Assembly (NCBI RefSeq): GCF_000183425.1
Contig: NC_014759.1
Location: 4,447,575-4,511,574 of the forward strand
DNA: 64,000 nucleotides
Direction: 5' to 3'
Source of the DNA: Marivirga tractuosa DSM 4126
GTDB lineage: Bacteria > Bacteroidota > Bacteroidia > Cytophagales > Cyclobacteriaceae
In this document: piece by piece, positions 54,152-63,847 of the stretch
Layout: every line of letters begins with the position of its first letter
How positions within the stretch are numbered: position 1 is the first letter of the stretch
Made by a program: the position numbers and the translations under genes
The notes under the pieces: generated by a model
Databases searched by the model: none
What the model was told of the DNA's origin: nothing
Seen by the model: only the letters and a program-made list of their open reading frames with translations

Positions 54152-55048
54152 TTATTTTAAATACCCCTGTAAAACCCAAAATCTAAACTTCACCAGCATA
54201 TTAGCCTGAGCAAATTTTCCCTGTGCAAAATAAATGAGGAAAAGTAGCAAAGTAGCTCCTGCTTTAATCACTTCACTAAATATTTTCTTAACGGTTTCTA
54301 CAAATCCCGTTTTAGTAACCCTTCTTTTTTCACTGCTGCCAACACCTATTCCAAGGCCTTTAATGTATTCCATAGTCAATCTTTTCTCAGGAATGATATG
54401 ATCAACCTTCACTTTTGGAACATAATGAATTGCTTCCTTTTCTCTTTTAAGTCTTAGAAATACTTCTTTTTCGTCTCCACCCTCTAATCCACTGCCTCTT
54501 CTTCCTAAATCAGTATTGAAATGGCCATATTTCTCAAATACCTCAGTTCTAAAAGCCATATTTGCACCAATTGGAAATTTACTTCCCTTAAATGTTTTTG
54601 GATTATTTCCCATATCTAGTGCGGAAACCAGGGTCAACAAATATTTAGACATCCATTTTGGATGCTTGCCTTCATAAACGGGCAATATTTTACCGCCTAT
54701 CGCGCTCACCTCAGCGTGTTGATTAAAATAGGAGTGAATTTCTTTTATGAAATGGGTATCTACAAATGCGTCATCATCTATAAAGCTGAGTATTTCACCT
54801 TTTGCTTCTTTTATGCCTCTATTTCTAGCAAAAGTATGGCCTTGATTCATCTCGCAAAAATAATGAACATTCAAATCGGGATGACTTTTAATAAAATCAC
54901 TCGCAATCTTTGCTGTATTATCAGTACTATTATTGTCAATGATCAATACTTCAAAATCTCTATTATCAGCTGATTGATTTGCTAAGTGCTTAAGGCAATC
55001 TGGTAAATATTCTTGCCTATTATAGGTGCAAACTATTACGGATATCAC
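54152..55048 (-). CDS. Family 2 glycosyltransferase
   Basis: This 298-residue protein has the GT-A fold. Visible marks are MISVIVCTYNRQEYLPDCLK (nucleotide-sugar binding), VLIIDNNSTDNTAKIA, GHTFARNRGIKEAKGEILSF and IDDDAFVDTHFI with the Asp-x-Asp catalytic/metal site, GANMAFRTEVFEKYG and GLEGGDEKEVFLRLKRE. The C-terminus has a hydrophobic segment (EVIKAGATLLLFLIYFAQG), suggesting membrane association. It starts 4 bases before the end of the upstream YfhO-like gene and lies 6 bases before the candidate transferase gene, so the minus-strand set is one operon. Confidence 0.92.
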   Translation of the reverse strand: MISVIVCTYNRQEYLPDCLKHLANQSADNRDFEVLIIDNNSTDNTAKIASDFIKSHPDLNVHYFCEMNQGHTFARNRGIKEAKGEILSFIDDDAFVDTHFIKEIHSYFNQHAEVSAIGGKILPVYEGKHPKWMSKYLLTLVSALDMGNNPKTFKGSKFPIGANMAFRTEVFEKYGHFNTDLGRRGSGLEGGDEKEVFLRLKREKEAIHYVPKVKVDHIIPEKRLTMEYIKGLGIGVGSSEKRRVTKTGFVETVKKIFSEVIKAGATLLLFLIYFAQGKFAQANMLVKFRFWVLQGYLK

Positions 55049-57486
55049 GCTTCTTCTTGTTTAGATCGTTTAGAAATAAAGGAATAAGCAATTCCTCCAA
55101 TTACGACTATGATCAAGATAACAGACCCAATCCACATAATAGTATTTCCAGTGTAATAAGCAGCCGGCTTAAACTCAAATCGGATTTGGTGCTGACCTGC
55201 TGGAATCTCTAATGCTCTAAGTACATAATTTGCTTGCAAAATATCGGCTTCTCTACCATCAATATAAGCTTTCCAGCCTTTTGGGTAATAGATTTCTGAA
55301 AATAATGCCAGGCCTGTTTGAGCATTATTGGATTGATAGACCAATTCATTTGGAGCATAGCTTTTTAAATCAATATTTCCTTTTGATAAAGTTCCTTGTG
55401 TAATATCAAATCGGCTTTGATTGATAACAGCTGTTTGATTTGGATCGATTTGCCCTAAAGTTTCAATTTCCTCATCCGGATTATTTACAGCTTCAATATT
55501 TTCTACAAACCATGCATTTCCATAGCTGCTATTATTTTGAATAACTTGTCCTGCTTGATTACCAAATTTGATATACTTAGTATTTAGCATATTGAGTACT
55601 CCAAATTCACTTAAATCAGTATCTCCACTTCTTAATTTTTCAATTAGGCCGTTCATTTCTTGTTGAATATGCATACTGATTAAATCTTGATAGCGTCTCA
55701 TTTTCGCACCATGATAGCCTCCAATACTAGAATGGTAATAAGAGGTTTTTGCTTCATTAAATGGATTCTGTAGGTTTAGAACTCGATAATGGTCATCATC
55801 TTGCAATATTTTTTGATCTGCCTCGGTTTTTTGGAAGAAACTTCCTTTTACGTCCTTTTGAAAATTCTCGTCATTTAAATAGCGTTTTCCTACTGGGATA
55901 AAATCAATCAATAAAGCAACTATAAATAATCCTATAGCCAGATTTTGTTTTAATTTTCCAGCTTTCCAGAAATACAAAACTCCACCTCCTAAAACAATGA
56001 AGAAAAATGAGCGGAATGCGTCAGTTCTAAACATGGAAGCTCTGTGTTCTCTTATTAACTCAACTAACCATGCTTGTTGATCACCTAATTGGGCATCTAC
56101 AGCTCCTCTAAATCGCATCATAAAGGATGCAACTACCATTAAAAGGCATAGCCCTGCTGAAATTGCTAAAGCTGTTAAAAATTTCTTTTTATTTTCTCTC
56201 CAATCAGATTCGATCAATTTTTTAACCCCTAAAAATCCTAATAGAGGCATGGTTAAGAAAGGAATGGCCACTGTCATGGAAACAGATCTGAATTTATTAT
56301 AGCCAGGGAAATAGTCGAACATAAAGTAATTGAAGGCTTCAAAGTTTTTCCCCCATGACAAAACTATTCCTAAAATGGAGGCTGTAATTAACCACCACTT
56401 TTCAGATCCTTTTACGAGAATAGTACCTAAAATGAATAGGAATATGACAATAGCACCCATATAGTATGGGCCGCTCGTGAATGGCTGATCACCCCAATAT
56501 GTTGGTACGTTCTTTACAAATGATCTCACTTGCCCACTTCCAGCTCCTCTTTGTTTCAAGCCTTCTGCTAAATCGGAGCTCATAGAAACTTCTTCCTGAC
56601 TCGCACCGCCATAAAAATTAGGGATTAAAAAAGTAAAAGGTTCCCAAATTCCATTACTCCAGGCAAAAGCGTAATCTCTATCCAGTCCTCCAGATGATTC
56701 TGTATTCGATGTTAATTCAGCTGGTCCCCTAATGGAGTATTTTCCATATTCATAGGCTGTCCATATTTTACCAATATTTGTACTGACACCTAATAAAACA
56801 GCCAAAATCAATACCCCAATTGCTTTAAAGAATTCAGGAAATGTCTTATTTCGAATAGCACTAATCAATTGGAAAAGTCCAAATACTAAAACAATCAACA
56901 GTAAATAGTAAGTCACTTGTAAGTGATTAGATCTAATTTCCAAAGCCATTGCAAGTGCAGTTAGGATAAAAGCCCAGAGGTATTGTTTTCTAAAAGCTAG
57001 AATGATTCCTCCCAAAACTGCAGGCATCCATGAGATGGCTGCTACTTTCCATATATGTCCTGCTTCAACAGATATGAGGAAAAAAGTATTTAAACCATAT
57101 ACTAAACCACCGCCAAGTGCGAGATAAGGATTTATTCTAAAGACTAATAGAAGAATATAAAAACTAAGCATGGCCACGAAAGTATGACTAGCGGGACTTG
57201 GCAGCCACAAGCTTACGGCCTTTTGAATGTAATAAGTTAATTCTCCAGACCACTGTACATTGATCAAATAGGCAGGCATTCCACTGAACATACTATTGGT
57301 CCAAAGAGCTTCTTCACCAGTTTCAGCTCTATAATCAACTATTTCTTGATTGGCACCCGCACCTTGCAAAATATCATTTTGATTGAGCCCTTTATTTTCC
57401 ATGAAAATCGGCCAATACATAATTAGGTTGATGATGATAAATATAACTACAGCAACAATATGGGGAATAGCACTTCTAAAATTCAT
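55045..57486 (-). CDS. YfhO-family multi-pass membrane protein (glycolipid/glycan modification)
   Basis: This 813-residue protein has about a dozen transmembrane helices, beginning IPHIVAVVIFIIINLIMYWP, and one C-terminal helix (MWIGSVILIIVVIGGIAYSF). A central cytoplasm- or periplasm-facing loop of about 250 residues contains the family's YRVLNLQNPFNE, SSIGGYHGAKMRRYQDLIS and MLNTKYIKF. Further marks are NLYWP-like motifs and LFSEIYYPKGWKAYIDG, typical of YfhO proteins. These help glycosylate lipoteichoic acid in Bacilli and are common beside glycosyltransferases in Bacteroidota. It is first in the minus-strand glycan operon, with its stop overlapping the GT2 start. Confidence 0.85.
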   Translation of the reverse strand: MNFRSAIPHIVAVVIFIIINLIMYWPIFMENKGLNQNDILQGAGANQEIVDYRAETGEEALWTNSMFSGMPAYLINVQWSGELTYYIQKAVSLWLPSPASHTFVAMLSFYILLLVFRINPYLALGGGLVYGLNTFFLISVEAGHIWKVAAISWMPAVLGGIILAFRKQYLWAFILTALAMALEIRSNHLQVTYYLLLIVLVFGLFQLISAIRNKTFPEFFKAIGVLILAVLLGVSTNIGKIWTAYEYGKYSIRGPAELTSNTESSGGLDRDYAFAWSNGIWEPFTFLIPNFYGGASQEEVSMSSDLAEGLKQRGAGSGQVRSFVKNVPTYWGDQPFTSGPYYMGAIVIFLFILGTILVKGSEKWWLITASILGIVLSWGKNFEAFNYFMFDYFPGYNKFRSVSMTVAIPFLTMPLLGFLGVKKLIESDWRENKKKFLTALAISAGLCLLMVVASFMMRFRGAVDAQLGDQQAWLVELIREHRASMFRTDAFRSFFFIVLGGGVLYFWKAGKLKQNLAIGLFIVALLIDFIPVGKRYLNDENFQKDVKGSFFQKTEADQKILQDDDHYRVLNLQNPFNEAKTSYYHSSIGGYHGAKMRRYQDLISMHIQQEMNGLIEKLRSGDTDLSEFGVLNMLNTKYIKFGNQAGQVIQNNSSYGNAWFVENIEAVNNPDEEIETLGQIDPNQTAVINQSRFDITQGTLSKGNIDLKSYAPNELVYQSNNAQTGLALFSEIYYPKGWKAYIDGREADILQANYVLRALEIPAGQHQIRFEFKPAAYYTGNTIMWIGSVILIIVVIGGIAYSFISKRSKQEEA

Positions 57487-57642
57487 GTTTCTATGGTTTT
57501 TGGAAATACAATAATAGTTATTTCTTATCCCTGTGCCAAGATGAAAGTATTGAAAGCTGTAAAATTACTGTCTATTATTATTGATTTAGAAAATAAAATC
57601 TAAATAACTAAATTGTAATCATAATCTAACAACGATAACAAT

Positions 57643-58227
57643 ATGAAACCACTTTTTCTAATTCCGATTTTTATTTTTAGCCTAATGTCATGTCAAGCTC
57701 AAATTCCTGATAAGGAAGGACAAATTGCAGCTGCTGTTCAAGCCGCACCACCCGAAAAGCAGGAGGGAGCCACTGTTTATGGTTTTGATGAAGATGGCAA
57801 TAAGGTTTTGTTGCGTGAAGGAACAAATGAACAAATCTGCATAGCTGACGATCCCAATAAAGAAGGTTTTAGCGTTGCCTGTTATCACAAAGATTTGCAA
57901 CCATTTATGAAGAGAGGAGATGAACTAAGAGCGGAAGGCAAAAGACCGGATGCTATTTTTCAAATTAGAGAGGAAGAAGCAAAATCAGGTAAACTGAAAA
58001 TGCCTGAAAATCCGACTACATTGCATGTTTTATCAGGAAAACAAGGAAAATACAATCCTGAAACCGGGAAAGTTGAAAATGCCAATTTAAGATATGTGGT
58101 TTATATTCCATTTGCCACAGCAGAATCTACAGGCCTGCCAATCAGACCTTTAGTGCCTGGAGGAGCATGGATTATGGATCCTGGAACGCACAGAGCTCAT
58201 ATTATGATTACACCACCGAAAGAATAG
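57643..58227 (+). CDS. Lipoprotein of unknown function
   Basis: This 194-residue protein has a lipoprotein signal peptide (MKPLFLIPIFIFSLMSCQAQ) with Leu-Met-Ser-Cys as the lipobox. The mature part is soluble and charged (EKQEGATVYGFDEDGNKVLL, CIADDPNKEGFSVACYHKDL, IFQIREEEAKSGK, LRYVVYIPFATAESTGLP) and ends GGAWIMDPGTHRAHIMITPP, a motif I do not recognise. It is likely anchored to the inner or outer membrane facing the periplasm. It is monocistronic and unconnected to its neighbours by position. No function can be proposed. Confidence 0.65.
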   Translation: MKPLFLIPIFIFSLMSCQAQIPDKEGQIAAAVQAAPPEKQEGATVYGFDEDGNKVLLREGTNEQICIADDPNKEGFSVACYHKDLQPFMKRGDELRAEGKRPDAIFQIREEEAKSGKLKMPENPTTLHVLSGKQGKYNPETGKVENANLRYVVYIPFATAESTGLPIRPLVPGGAWIMDPGTHRAHIMITPPKE

Positions 58228-58339
58228 TGTGTCATTTATAAAAATCTCTAGATTTGTAAACTTGATAAAGTTTGCTCGAAGTGAGCGGGAAGGAGGACAA
58301 AAAGGCGAGGAGGGTGCTGGATTGAAGCGTGGAAGCATC

Positions 58340-58380
58340 TTTTTGTCTTGACTTTTTGATTCTTTTTTGTCAAGAAAAAA
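58340..58380. repeat. Inverted-repeat element TTTTTGTCTTGAC ... GTCAAGAAAAAAG
   Basis: CTTGAC and GTCAAG arms at about 58347-58352 and 58368-58373 flank a T-rich loop, within TTTTTGTC and AAAAAAG. I recall similar TTTTTGTCTTGA...AAAAAG sequences between genes of many Bacteroidota; not searched. It lies in the 294-base gap after the lipoprotein gene. Confidence 0.4.
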
Positions 58381-58465
58381 GAATATAGAAGAAGATTTGG
58401 AAACGAAAAGCTGAAAATTTAAAAACAGAACCTTTTTAAACGAAAAACCTCATTAGAATTCACAA

Positions 58466-58499
58466 AAAAAGGTTGAGCTATTCAAAACTCAACCTTTTT
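58466..58499 (-). terminator. Terminator after the sorbosone dehydrogenase-like gene
   Basis: AAAAAGGTTGAG (58466-58477) pairs perfectly with CTCAACCTTTTT (58488-58499). On the minus strand the stem's A/T base extends into a T run. It is 23 bases past the minus-strand stop. Confidence 0.85.
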
Positions 58500-58521
58500 C
58501 AATTCTTTTAGAATAAAAATC

Positions 58522-59694
58522 TTAACCTTTAAAAGTCACTTTGTAAATCAAACCAGCTAAATCATCAGAGATTAGCATTTCACCTCTATCATTTAAAATA
58601 ACATCCACTGGCCTTCCCCAAGCATCTTGTTCGTCCTGATTTAACCAACCATCAATAAATGTGTCATAAGAAGGCTCTCCATCAGTTGTATTGCTCACCA
58701 TTTGTATTCTATAGCCAATCTTTTCCGAACGATTCCAACTTCCATGCTCAGCTATAAATATTTGGTTTTTATACTTTGCTGGGAATAAATCAGCAGTATA
58801 GAATTTGATACCTAAAGGTGCCACATGGGGACCAAGGTTTCTATAAGGCTTTTTAAATTCCTCACAATCTCTCTTATCACCAAATTCAGGGTCTTGAATA
58901 GTTCCACCGTGGCAAAAAGGATATCCAAAATGCTGCCCTTTTTCAGTAGCTACATTTAATTCACAAGGAGGAATATTATCCCCCATCATATCTCTTCCGT
59001 TATCAGTGAAGAATAAATCCTGAGTTTCTGGGTGCCATGTAAAGCCCACAGTATTTCTTACACCATGAGCATAGACTTCGATGCCAGTTCCATCAGGATT
59101 TATGCGAGTGATACTTGCATAAATTGGTTTGTCAGGATTATTGCAAATATTGCAAGGTGCACCAACGGGTACATATAATTTTCCATCAGGGCCAAAAGCA
59201 ATATATTTCCATCCATGGTGTTTATCGGTTGGGTATTGGTCAAAAATTACCTCATACTCTGGGTTCTCTAAATTATTTTCAATATCAGCAAATTTTAGGA
59301 TTCGATTTACTTCTGCCACATATAAGTCACCATCTTTAAAAGCTACTCCATTTGGCATATTTAAGCCTTCCGCTAAAATATAATTTTTATCAGCGGTACC
59401 ATCTCCATCAGTATCTTGAACAGCATACACTTTATCTTCACTTCTGTTACCAACAAATAAAGTCCCGTTTTCAGATAAAGCCATTGAGCGAGCATTTTCA
59501 ACCTCCGCATAAACAGAAATTTCAAATCCTTCAGGAAGGTTTAAAGTTGAAAGCAAACTGTCTCTAGCAATTTTAGTTGAATCAGAAGTTTGATTTTTTG
59601 CTGCTGTTTCAGTTTTCTTTTCCTCTGTACTACCTCCACATGCAATGATTATTGCTGTAGCGATAGTGGGAAATATTAGTTTTAGGTGTTTCAT
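58522..59694 (-). CDS. Sorbosone/aldose dehydrogenase-like (PQQ-type) lipoprotein
   Basis: About 390 residues from ATG 59692-59694 (MKHLKLIFPTIATAIIIACG), a lipoprotein signal with Cys in IIIACGG; an in-frame start 11 codons earlier gives a basic extension and is less likely. The body is a six-bladed beta-propeller: VENARSMALSENGTLFVGNR, VYAVQDTDGDGTADKNYILA, LNMPNGVAFKDGDLYVAEVN, HHGWKYIAFGPDGKLYVPVG, VYAHGVRNTVGFTWHPETQD and FTDNGRDMMGDNIPPCELN. Such soluble PQQ-dependent aldose or L-sorbosone dehydrogenases oxidise sugars in the periplasm. A GAPCNICNN pair of cysteines is present, but no haem motif. Cofactor use is inferred from the fold. Confidence 0.85.
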   Translation of the reverse strand: MKHLKLIFPTIATAIIIACGGSTEEKKTETAAKNQTSDSTKIARDSLLSTLNLPEGFEISVYAEVENARSMALSENGTLFVGNRSEDKVYAVQDTDGDGTADKNYILAEGLNMPNGVAFKDGDLYVAEVNRILKFADIENNLENPEYEVIFDQYPTDKHHGWKYIAFGPDGKLYVPVGAPCNICNNPDKPIYASITRINPDGTGIEVYAHGVRNTVGFTWHPETQDLFFTDNGRDMMGDNIPPCELNVATEKGQHFGYPFCHGGTIQDPEFGDKRDCEEFKKPYRNLGPHVAPLGIKFYTADLFPAKYKNQIFIAEHGSWNRSEKIGYRIQMVSNTTDGEPSYDTFIDGWLNQDEQDAWGRPVDVILNDRGEMLISDDLAGLIYKVTFKG

Positions 59695-59783
59695 ATATTT
59701 AGTTTTAGTAATCTTTTTAGTTTTCATAGAAATAGCGTTATTCTAAATCATCAACTTGTAATGTAATCGTTTGTTGAAGATAT

Positions 59784-61925
59784 TTAACCAACCTCTTCAT
59801 CCTCTCTCATCAATTTCTCCAAAATCTGTGTGGCTGCTTTAGCTATATTGGTTCCAGGACCAAATACAGCACTTACCCCAGCTTCATATAAGAAATCATA
59901 ATCTTTAGGTGGAATTACGCCACCTGCAATTACCATAATATCTTCTCTGCCAATCCTTTTTAATTCATTGATTAATTTCGGAATCAGCATTTTATGTCCG
60001 GCAGCTAAACTTGATGCGCCAACAATATGGACATCATTTTCCGCTGCCTGCATAGCAGATTCTTCAGGGGTTTGGAATAGTGGTCCGATGTCCACATCAA
60101 ATCCTAAATCCGCAAAACTGGTGGCAATTACTTTGGCGCCTCTGTCGTGACCATCCTGACCCATTTTGGCAATGAGGATTCTAGGTCTTCTGCCTTCCAA
60201 TTCTGCAAAATCATTAGTCAGTTTTTGTGCTTTTTTAAAGTCATCGCTATTGCCTGCTTCGCCTGAATAAACTCCCTGAATGGAGCGAATAGTGGCTTTA
60301 TGTCTTCCAAATGATTTTTCCATAGCATCTGAGATTTCACCTAAAGTAGCTCTTTTCCGAGCAGCTTCCACTGCAAATTCTAGTAAATTACCTTTTCCTG
60401 ATTTAGCGCATTCTGATAAATTATCTAAGGCAGTTTGTACTTCGGAATCATTTCTATCAGCTTTCAACTTTTCAAGTCGCTTAACTTGTGATTTTAGAAC
60501 TGCGGTATTATCAACCTCACGTAATTCGATATCACTTTCTTCATCAGTTCTATACCGGTTAATACCGACTATTACTTCCCTTCCTGAATCGATTCCAGCT
60601 TGTTTTCTGGCAGAAGCTTCTTCAATCCTCATTTTAGGTAGTCCTGATTCAATGGCTTTGGTCATACCGCCCAATTCTTCCACTTCCTCAATCAATTTCC
60701 AAGCTTTTTTTACTAGCTGGTCTGTCAAAAACTCTACATAATAAGAACCTCCCCAAGGATCCACAGTCTTGGTGATTTGTGTTTCATTCTGTAGGAATAA
60801 TTGTGTGTTTCGTGCTATTCGAGCCGAGAAATCTGTTGGTAGGGCAATGGCTTCATCCAATGCGTTAGTATGTAAAGATTGCGTATGTCCAAGGACTGCT
60901 GCTTTTGCTTCAATATAAGTTCTGGCCACATTGTTATAAGGGTCTTGCTCAGTTAAGCTATAGCCCGAAGTTTGGCTATGTGTTCTTAATGCTAAAGATT
61001 TTGGGTTTTCTGGGTTGAATTGTTTGACAATCTTAGCCCAAAGCAATCTTCCGGCTCTCATTTTAGCAATTTCCATAAAATGATTCATTCCGATTGCCCA
61101 GAAAAAGGATAGGCGAGGAGCAAACTTATCAATGGTCAAGCCTGATTTTAATCCAGCTCTAATGTATTCCAATCCATCTGCCAAGGTATAAGCTAATTCC
61201 AAATCTGCTGTGGCACCTGCTTCATGCATGTGATAACCACTGATACTAATGGAATTAAATTTTGGCATGTTTTTACTAGTGTATTCGAAAATATCAGAGA
61301 TAATGCGGACAGATGGGGCAGGAGGGTAGATATAAGTATTCCTCACCATAAACTCCTTCAAAATATCATTTTGAATGGTGCCTGATAATTGTTCAGGTTT
61401 CACTCCTTGTTCTTCTGCTGCTACTATATAAAATGCCATGATAGGAATTACAGCGCCATTCATAGTCATAGAAACAGACATTTTATCCAGTGGAATTTGG
61501 TCGAATAGCACTTTCATGTCTAAAATGCTATCAATAGCTACACCTGCTTTCCCAACATCTCCTTCAACTCTTGGATGGTCTGAATCATAGCCTCTATGTG
61601 TGGCTAAATCAAAAGCAACTGAAAGCCCTTTTTGACCTGCTGCCAAATTCTTTCTGTAAAATGCATTGGACTCCTCAGCCGTGGAAAAACCTGCATATTG
61701 GCGAATAGTCCAAGGTCTTTGCACATACATGGTGCTGTATGGACCTCTTAAATAAGGAGCTTTTCCTGCAATAAACCCAATATGTTCAGCGCCTTCAATA
61801 GAGGAAGCGTCAATTACAGGAGGAACTACAATGCTTTCAGCTGTTTTCCACTCTGATCTTGAATGTGCTTTACTTTCGGTTTTATCTAAATTTATATTCT
61901 TTATTTTTGAAAAATCAGGTTTCAT
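59784..61925 (-). CDS. Methylmalonyl-CoA mutase, large (catalytic) subunit
   Basis: This 713-residue enzyme interconverts succinyl-CoA and methylmalonyl-CoA with adenosylcobalamin. Visible marks are [45 protein letters not shown]-like [32 protein letters not shown], the [20 protein letters not shown] stretch, [11 protein letters not shown], and the C-terminal cobalamin domain with [15 protein letters not shown] (the DxHxxG His ligand) and [11 protein letters not shown]. Both subunits lie on the minus strand with the small subunit first, 116 bases upstream. It probably serves propionate or branched-chain amino-acid metabolism. The symbols mutB or scpA are both used, so none is given. Confidence 0.96.
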   Translation of the reverse strand: MKPDFSKIKNINLDKTESKAHSRSEWKTAESIVVPPVIDASSIEGAEHIGFIAGKAPYLRGPYSTMYVQRPWTIRQYAGFSTAEESNAFYRKNLAAGQKGLSVAFDLATHRGYDSDHPRVEGDVGKAGVAIDSILDMKVLFDQIPLDKMSVSMTMNGAVIPIMAFYIVAAEEQGVKPEQLSGTIQNDILKEFMVRNTYIYPPAPSVRIISDIFEYTSKNMPKFNSISISGYHMHEAGATADLELAYTLADGLEYIRAGLKSGLTIDKFAPRLSFFWAIGMNHFMEIAKMRAGRLLWAKIVKQFNPENPKSLALRTHSQTSGYSLTEQDPYNNVARTYIEAKAAVLGHTQSLHTNALDEAIALPTDFSARIARNTQLFLQNETQITKTVDPWGGSYYVEFLTDQLVKKAWKLIEEVEELGGMTKAIESGLPKMRIEEASARKQAGIDSGREVIVGINRYRTDEESDIELREVDNTAVLKSQVKRLEKLKADRNDSEVQTALDNLSECAKSGKGNLLEFAVEAARKRATLGEISDAMEKSFGRHKATIRSIQGVYSGEAGNSDDFKKAQKLTNDFAELEGRRPRILIAKMGQDGHDRGAKVIATSFADLGFDVDIGPLFQTPEESAMQAAENDVHIVGASSLAAGHKMLIPKLINELKRIGREDIMVIAGGVIPPKDYDFLYEAGVSAVFGPGTNIAKAATQILEKLMREDEEVG

Positions 61926-61987
61926 GTGTATTAGTTTATTTCAAAGGTCAAAACTTGTCCCGTATTCATCGGGATGGAATTCGCTAC

Positions 61988-62032
61988 AAATTTTATCCAT
62001 CATAACTTAATAAACTAAGATGGATAAAATTT
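61988..62032. promoter_or_regulatory. 14+14 perfect inverted repeat between the mutase subunit genes
   Basis: AAATTTTATCCATC (61988-62001) pairs with GATGGATAAAATTT (62019-62032) across 17 bases. It lies in the 116-base gap between the two subunit genes. A smaller CCCG-CGGG hairpin lies at about 61959-61973. Either could be a processing site, a partial terminator or a regulatory site. Confidence 0.5.
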
Positions 62033-62041
62033 ATGCTCATT

Positions 62042-63847
62042 TCATAGTAATTCTATTCCTAAGTCTTTTAATAATCGGTCTAAAAATCTTTTGGTATCCA
62101 CTTTTCTGTTGATACACCCATATAAGCCAGCTTTTTGCAATTCCGCTTCATTCGGTTCTTGTCCGGCTATCAATAGAATTCCTTTATGTTTAGCAATGTA
62201 CTTTTCTAAATTTTCAGGAGTTTCGGCATAACATAAAACAGTTATGGCTGCATTCTTATCTAGTTTAATATTCTCCTCTAACTTATCTGTAAATTCTTCA
62301 GAGGAGATACCAATTCCAGCTATTCCTAAAAAGCTGTAAGCAAAATCTGATTTAGCTTTGCTGACAGGATCAGTTCCTAATAAAATGATTTGAGCCAGTG
62401 GTCTGGCTTCTTCGCCTTTTTCCTCTACCAATTTCTCCACTCTATATCGCATATGCTCAATAGTGGCGGTCAATCTTTTAGATTCTAAGCTTTTTCCACT
62501 TTCTTCTGTATCCAAGTAAGCACTGATTTTTTCACCTATCAATTGATAAGTATTGGCGCCTATCATTAATTCTTTTCTAGCCCATAAATTTTGTTCGGCT
62601 TTGCCGGCATCGGTATCGATTATTTGATGAACATTTCCGTTTTCGTAATGATGATTATAAGAGCCATCTTCTTCGAATTCCGTAAATATCCTCCATGCGG
62701 AAGTTGAGATCTCATTAATTGTATTTTCAATATAGTAGCTACCTTTGGTGGGGTCAACTACTTTATCTAAATGAGATTCCTCTTTTAGTATATTGGAAAC
62801 ATTTAAAGCAATTCTTTGAAAGGTTTTACTTGTTAGCTTACCAGCAGCTTCATCATGTGGCTGTACCCATAAACTATTGCATCCACCTAAAACAGCAGCC
62901 ATGGCTTCATTGGTATTACGCAATAGGTTTACATTGAAATCAAGGGCTGATTTAGTTCTGATGCTTGTATTGCAATGAATAAATAGATCGTCTGGATTAG
63001 TCTTGCTGTCGTAAGCTTCTGCAATTTTCAACAGATTGAATTTTAGTGCTTTTAGCTTAGCAATTTCAAAAAAGAAATGGCTTCCTACTGCAACTGAAAA
63101 AACCGTGGATTTCAGAATTTGGTTAAGCTCCAGTTTTAAATCTGTTAATTTATCAAAAAACTCAACAGCTTTTGAAAGCAATAAAGCTGATTCATGGGTG
63201 ATATTGGCACCTGAATTATGAAATAGATTGCTACTGATACATAAAGGTTTGAAATCAGGATAATCATCTGCATGTCGGATTAATTCAGCTATACTTTCAA
63301 AATCATGATCATTTATCCCAATAATGCCTGCATCCCTACATTCAATTATATCACAATGATAAAAGCCGCTTATTTTATGACTATCAATACCGTGGGCACT
63401 AATGAAATTTAAATATTGGGATATTAAAGAATAGAAAGGTTCGCTGGATTCAAATGAAATCATGCAGTATTCAGGCTGAATATCATTTAATAGTGTCTCC
63501 AGATTTATATCTGCTTTATCAATTACAAAAATGATTCCTTCAGCACCACCGTTTAAAGCTTCCAAAGCAGATTGGTTAGCTCCTTTTTCACTATCCACAA
63601 CCACTTTGGCTTGGTTTGCCCAATAGCGAGGAGGTAAAGCCTCATTCATCTTTTGTATTGGGTTTTGGATATTCATTTCTGAATGCTCAGCAGTATCTTT
63701 ATGGTAAAAAGGCTTAATCGAAATTCCTTCAGGCGTTTTGCTTATCAGGTTTTCAAAAGGCTTGTCCTTTAATTCCTTTATGATTTGATTCTTCCAATCT
63801 ATGGCAGAACTTTTTTCAAAATCGTTAAATAATTTAGTTTCGCTCAT
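62042..63847 (-). CDS. Methylmalonyl-CoA mutase, small (non-catalytic) subunit
   Basis: About 601 residues from ATG 63845-63847 (MSETKLFNDFEKSSAIDWKN); an in-frame ATG 12 codons earlier is unlikely. It is a paralogue of the large subunit that has lost catalysis. Recognisable pieces are IDWKNQIIKELKDKPFENLI, EALPPRYWANQAKVVVD, CNTSIRTKSALDFNVNLLRN, NEAMAAVLGGCNSLWVQPHD, and VVDPTKGSYYIENTINEIST. The C-terminal domain has no DxHxxG cobalamin motif; the corresponding segment reads TVLCYAETPENLEKYIA. It should form the heterodimer with the large subunit. The symbols mutA or scpA vary between organisms and are not used here. Confidence 0.92.
   Translation of the reverse strand: MSETKLFNDFEKSSAIDWKNQIIKELKDKPFENLISKTPEGISIKPFYHKDTAEHSEMNIQNPIQKMNEALPPRYWANQAKVVVDSEKGANQSALEALNGGAEGIIFVIDKADINLETLLNDIQPEYCMISFESSEPFYSLISQYLNFISAHGIDSHKISGFYHCDIIECRDAGIIGINDHDFESIAELIRHADDYPDFKPLCISSNLFHNSGANITHESALLLSKAVEFFDKLTDLKLELNQILKSTVFSVAVGSHFFFEIAKLKALKFNLLKIAEAYDSKTNPDDLFIHCNTSIRTKSALDFNVNLLRNTNEAMAAVLGGCNSLWVQPHDEAAGKLTSKTFQRIALNVSNILKEESHLDKVVDPTKGSYYIENTINEISTSAWRIFTEFEEDGSYNHHYENGNVHQIIDTDAGKAEQNLWARKELMIGANTYQLIGEKISAYLDTEESGKSLESKRLTATIEHMRYRVEKLVEEKGEEARPLAQIILLGTDPVSKAKSDFAYSFLGIAGIGISSEEFTDKLEENIKLDKNAAITVLCYAETPENLEKYIAKHKGILLIAGQEPNEAELQKAGLYGCINRKVDTKRFLDRLLKDLGIELL

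Noticed and set aside
60280..60741. 153-codon plus-strand frame inside the methylmalonyl-CoA mutase gene
   Set aside because: Antisense to a conserved enzyme, Ser- and Leu-rich low-complexity composition; a shadow.
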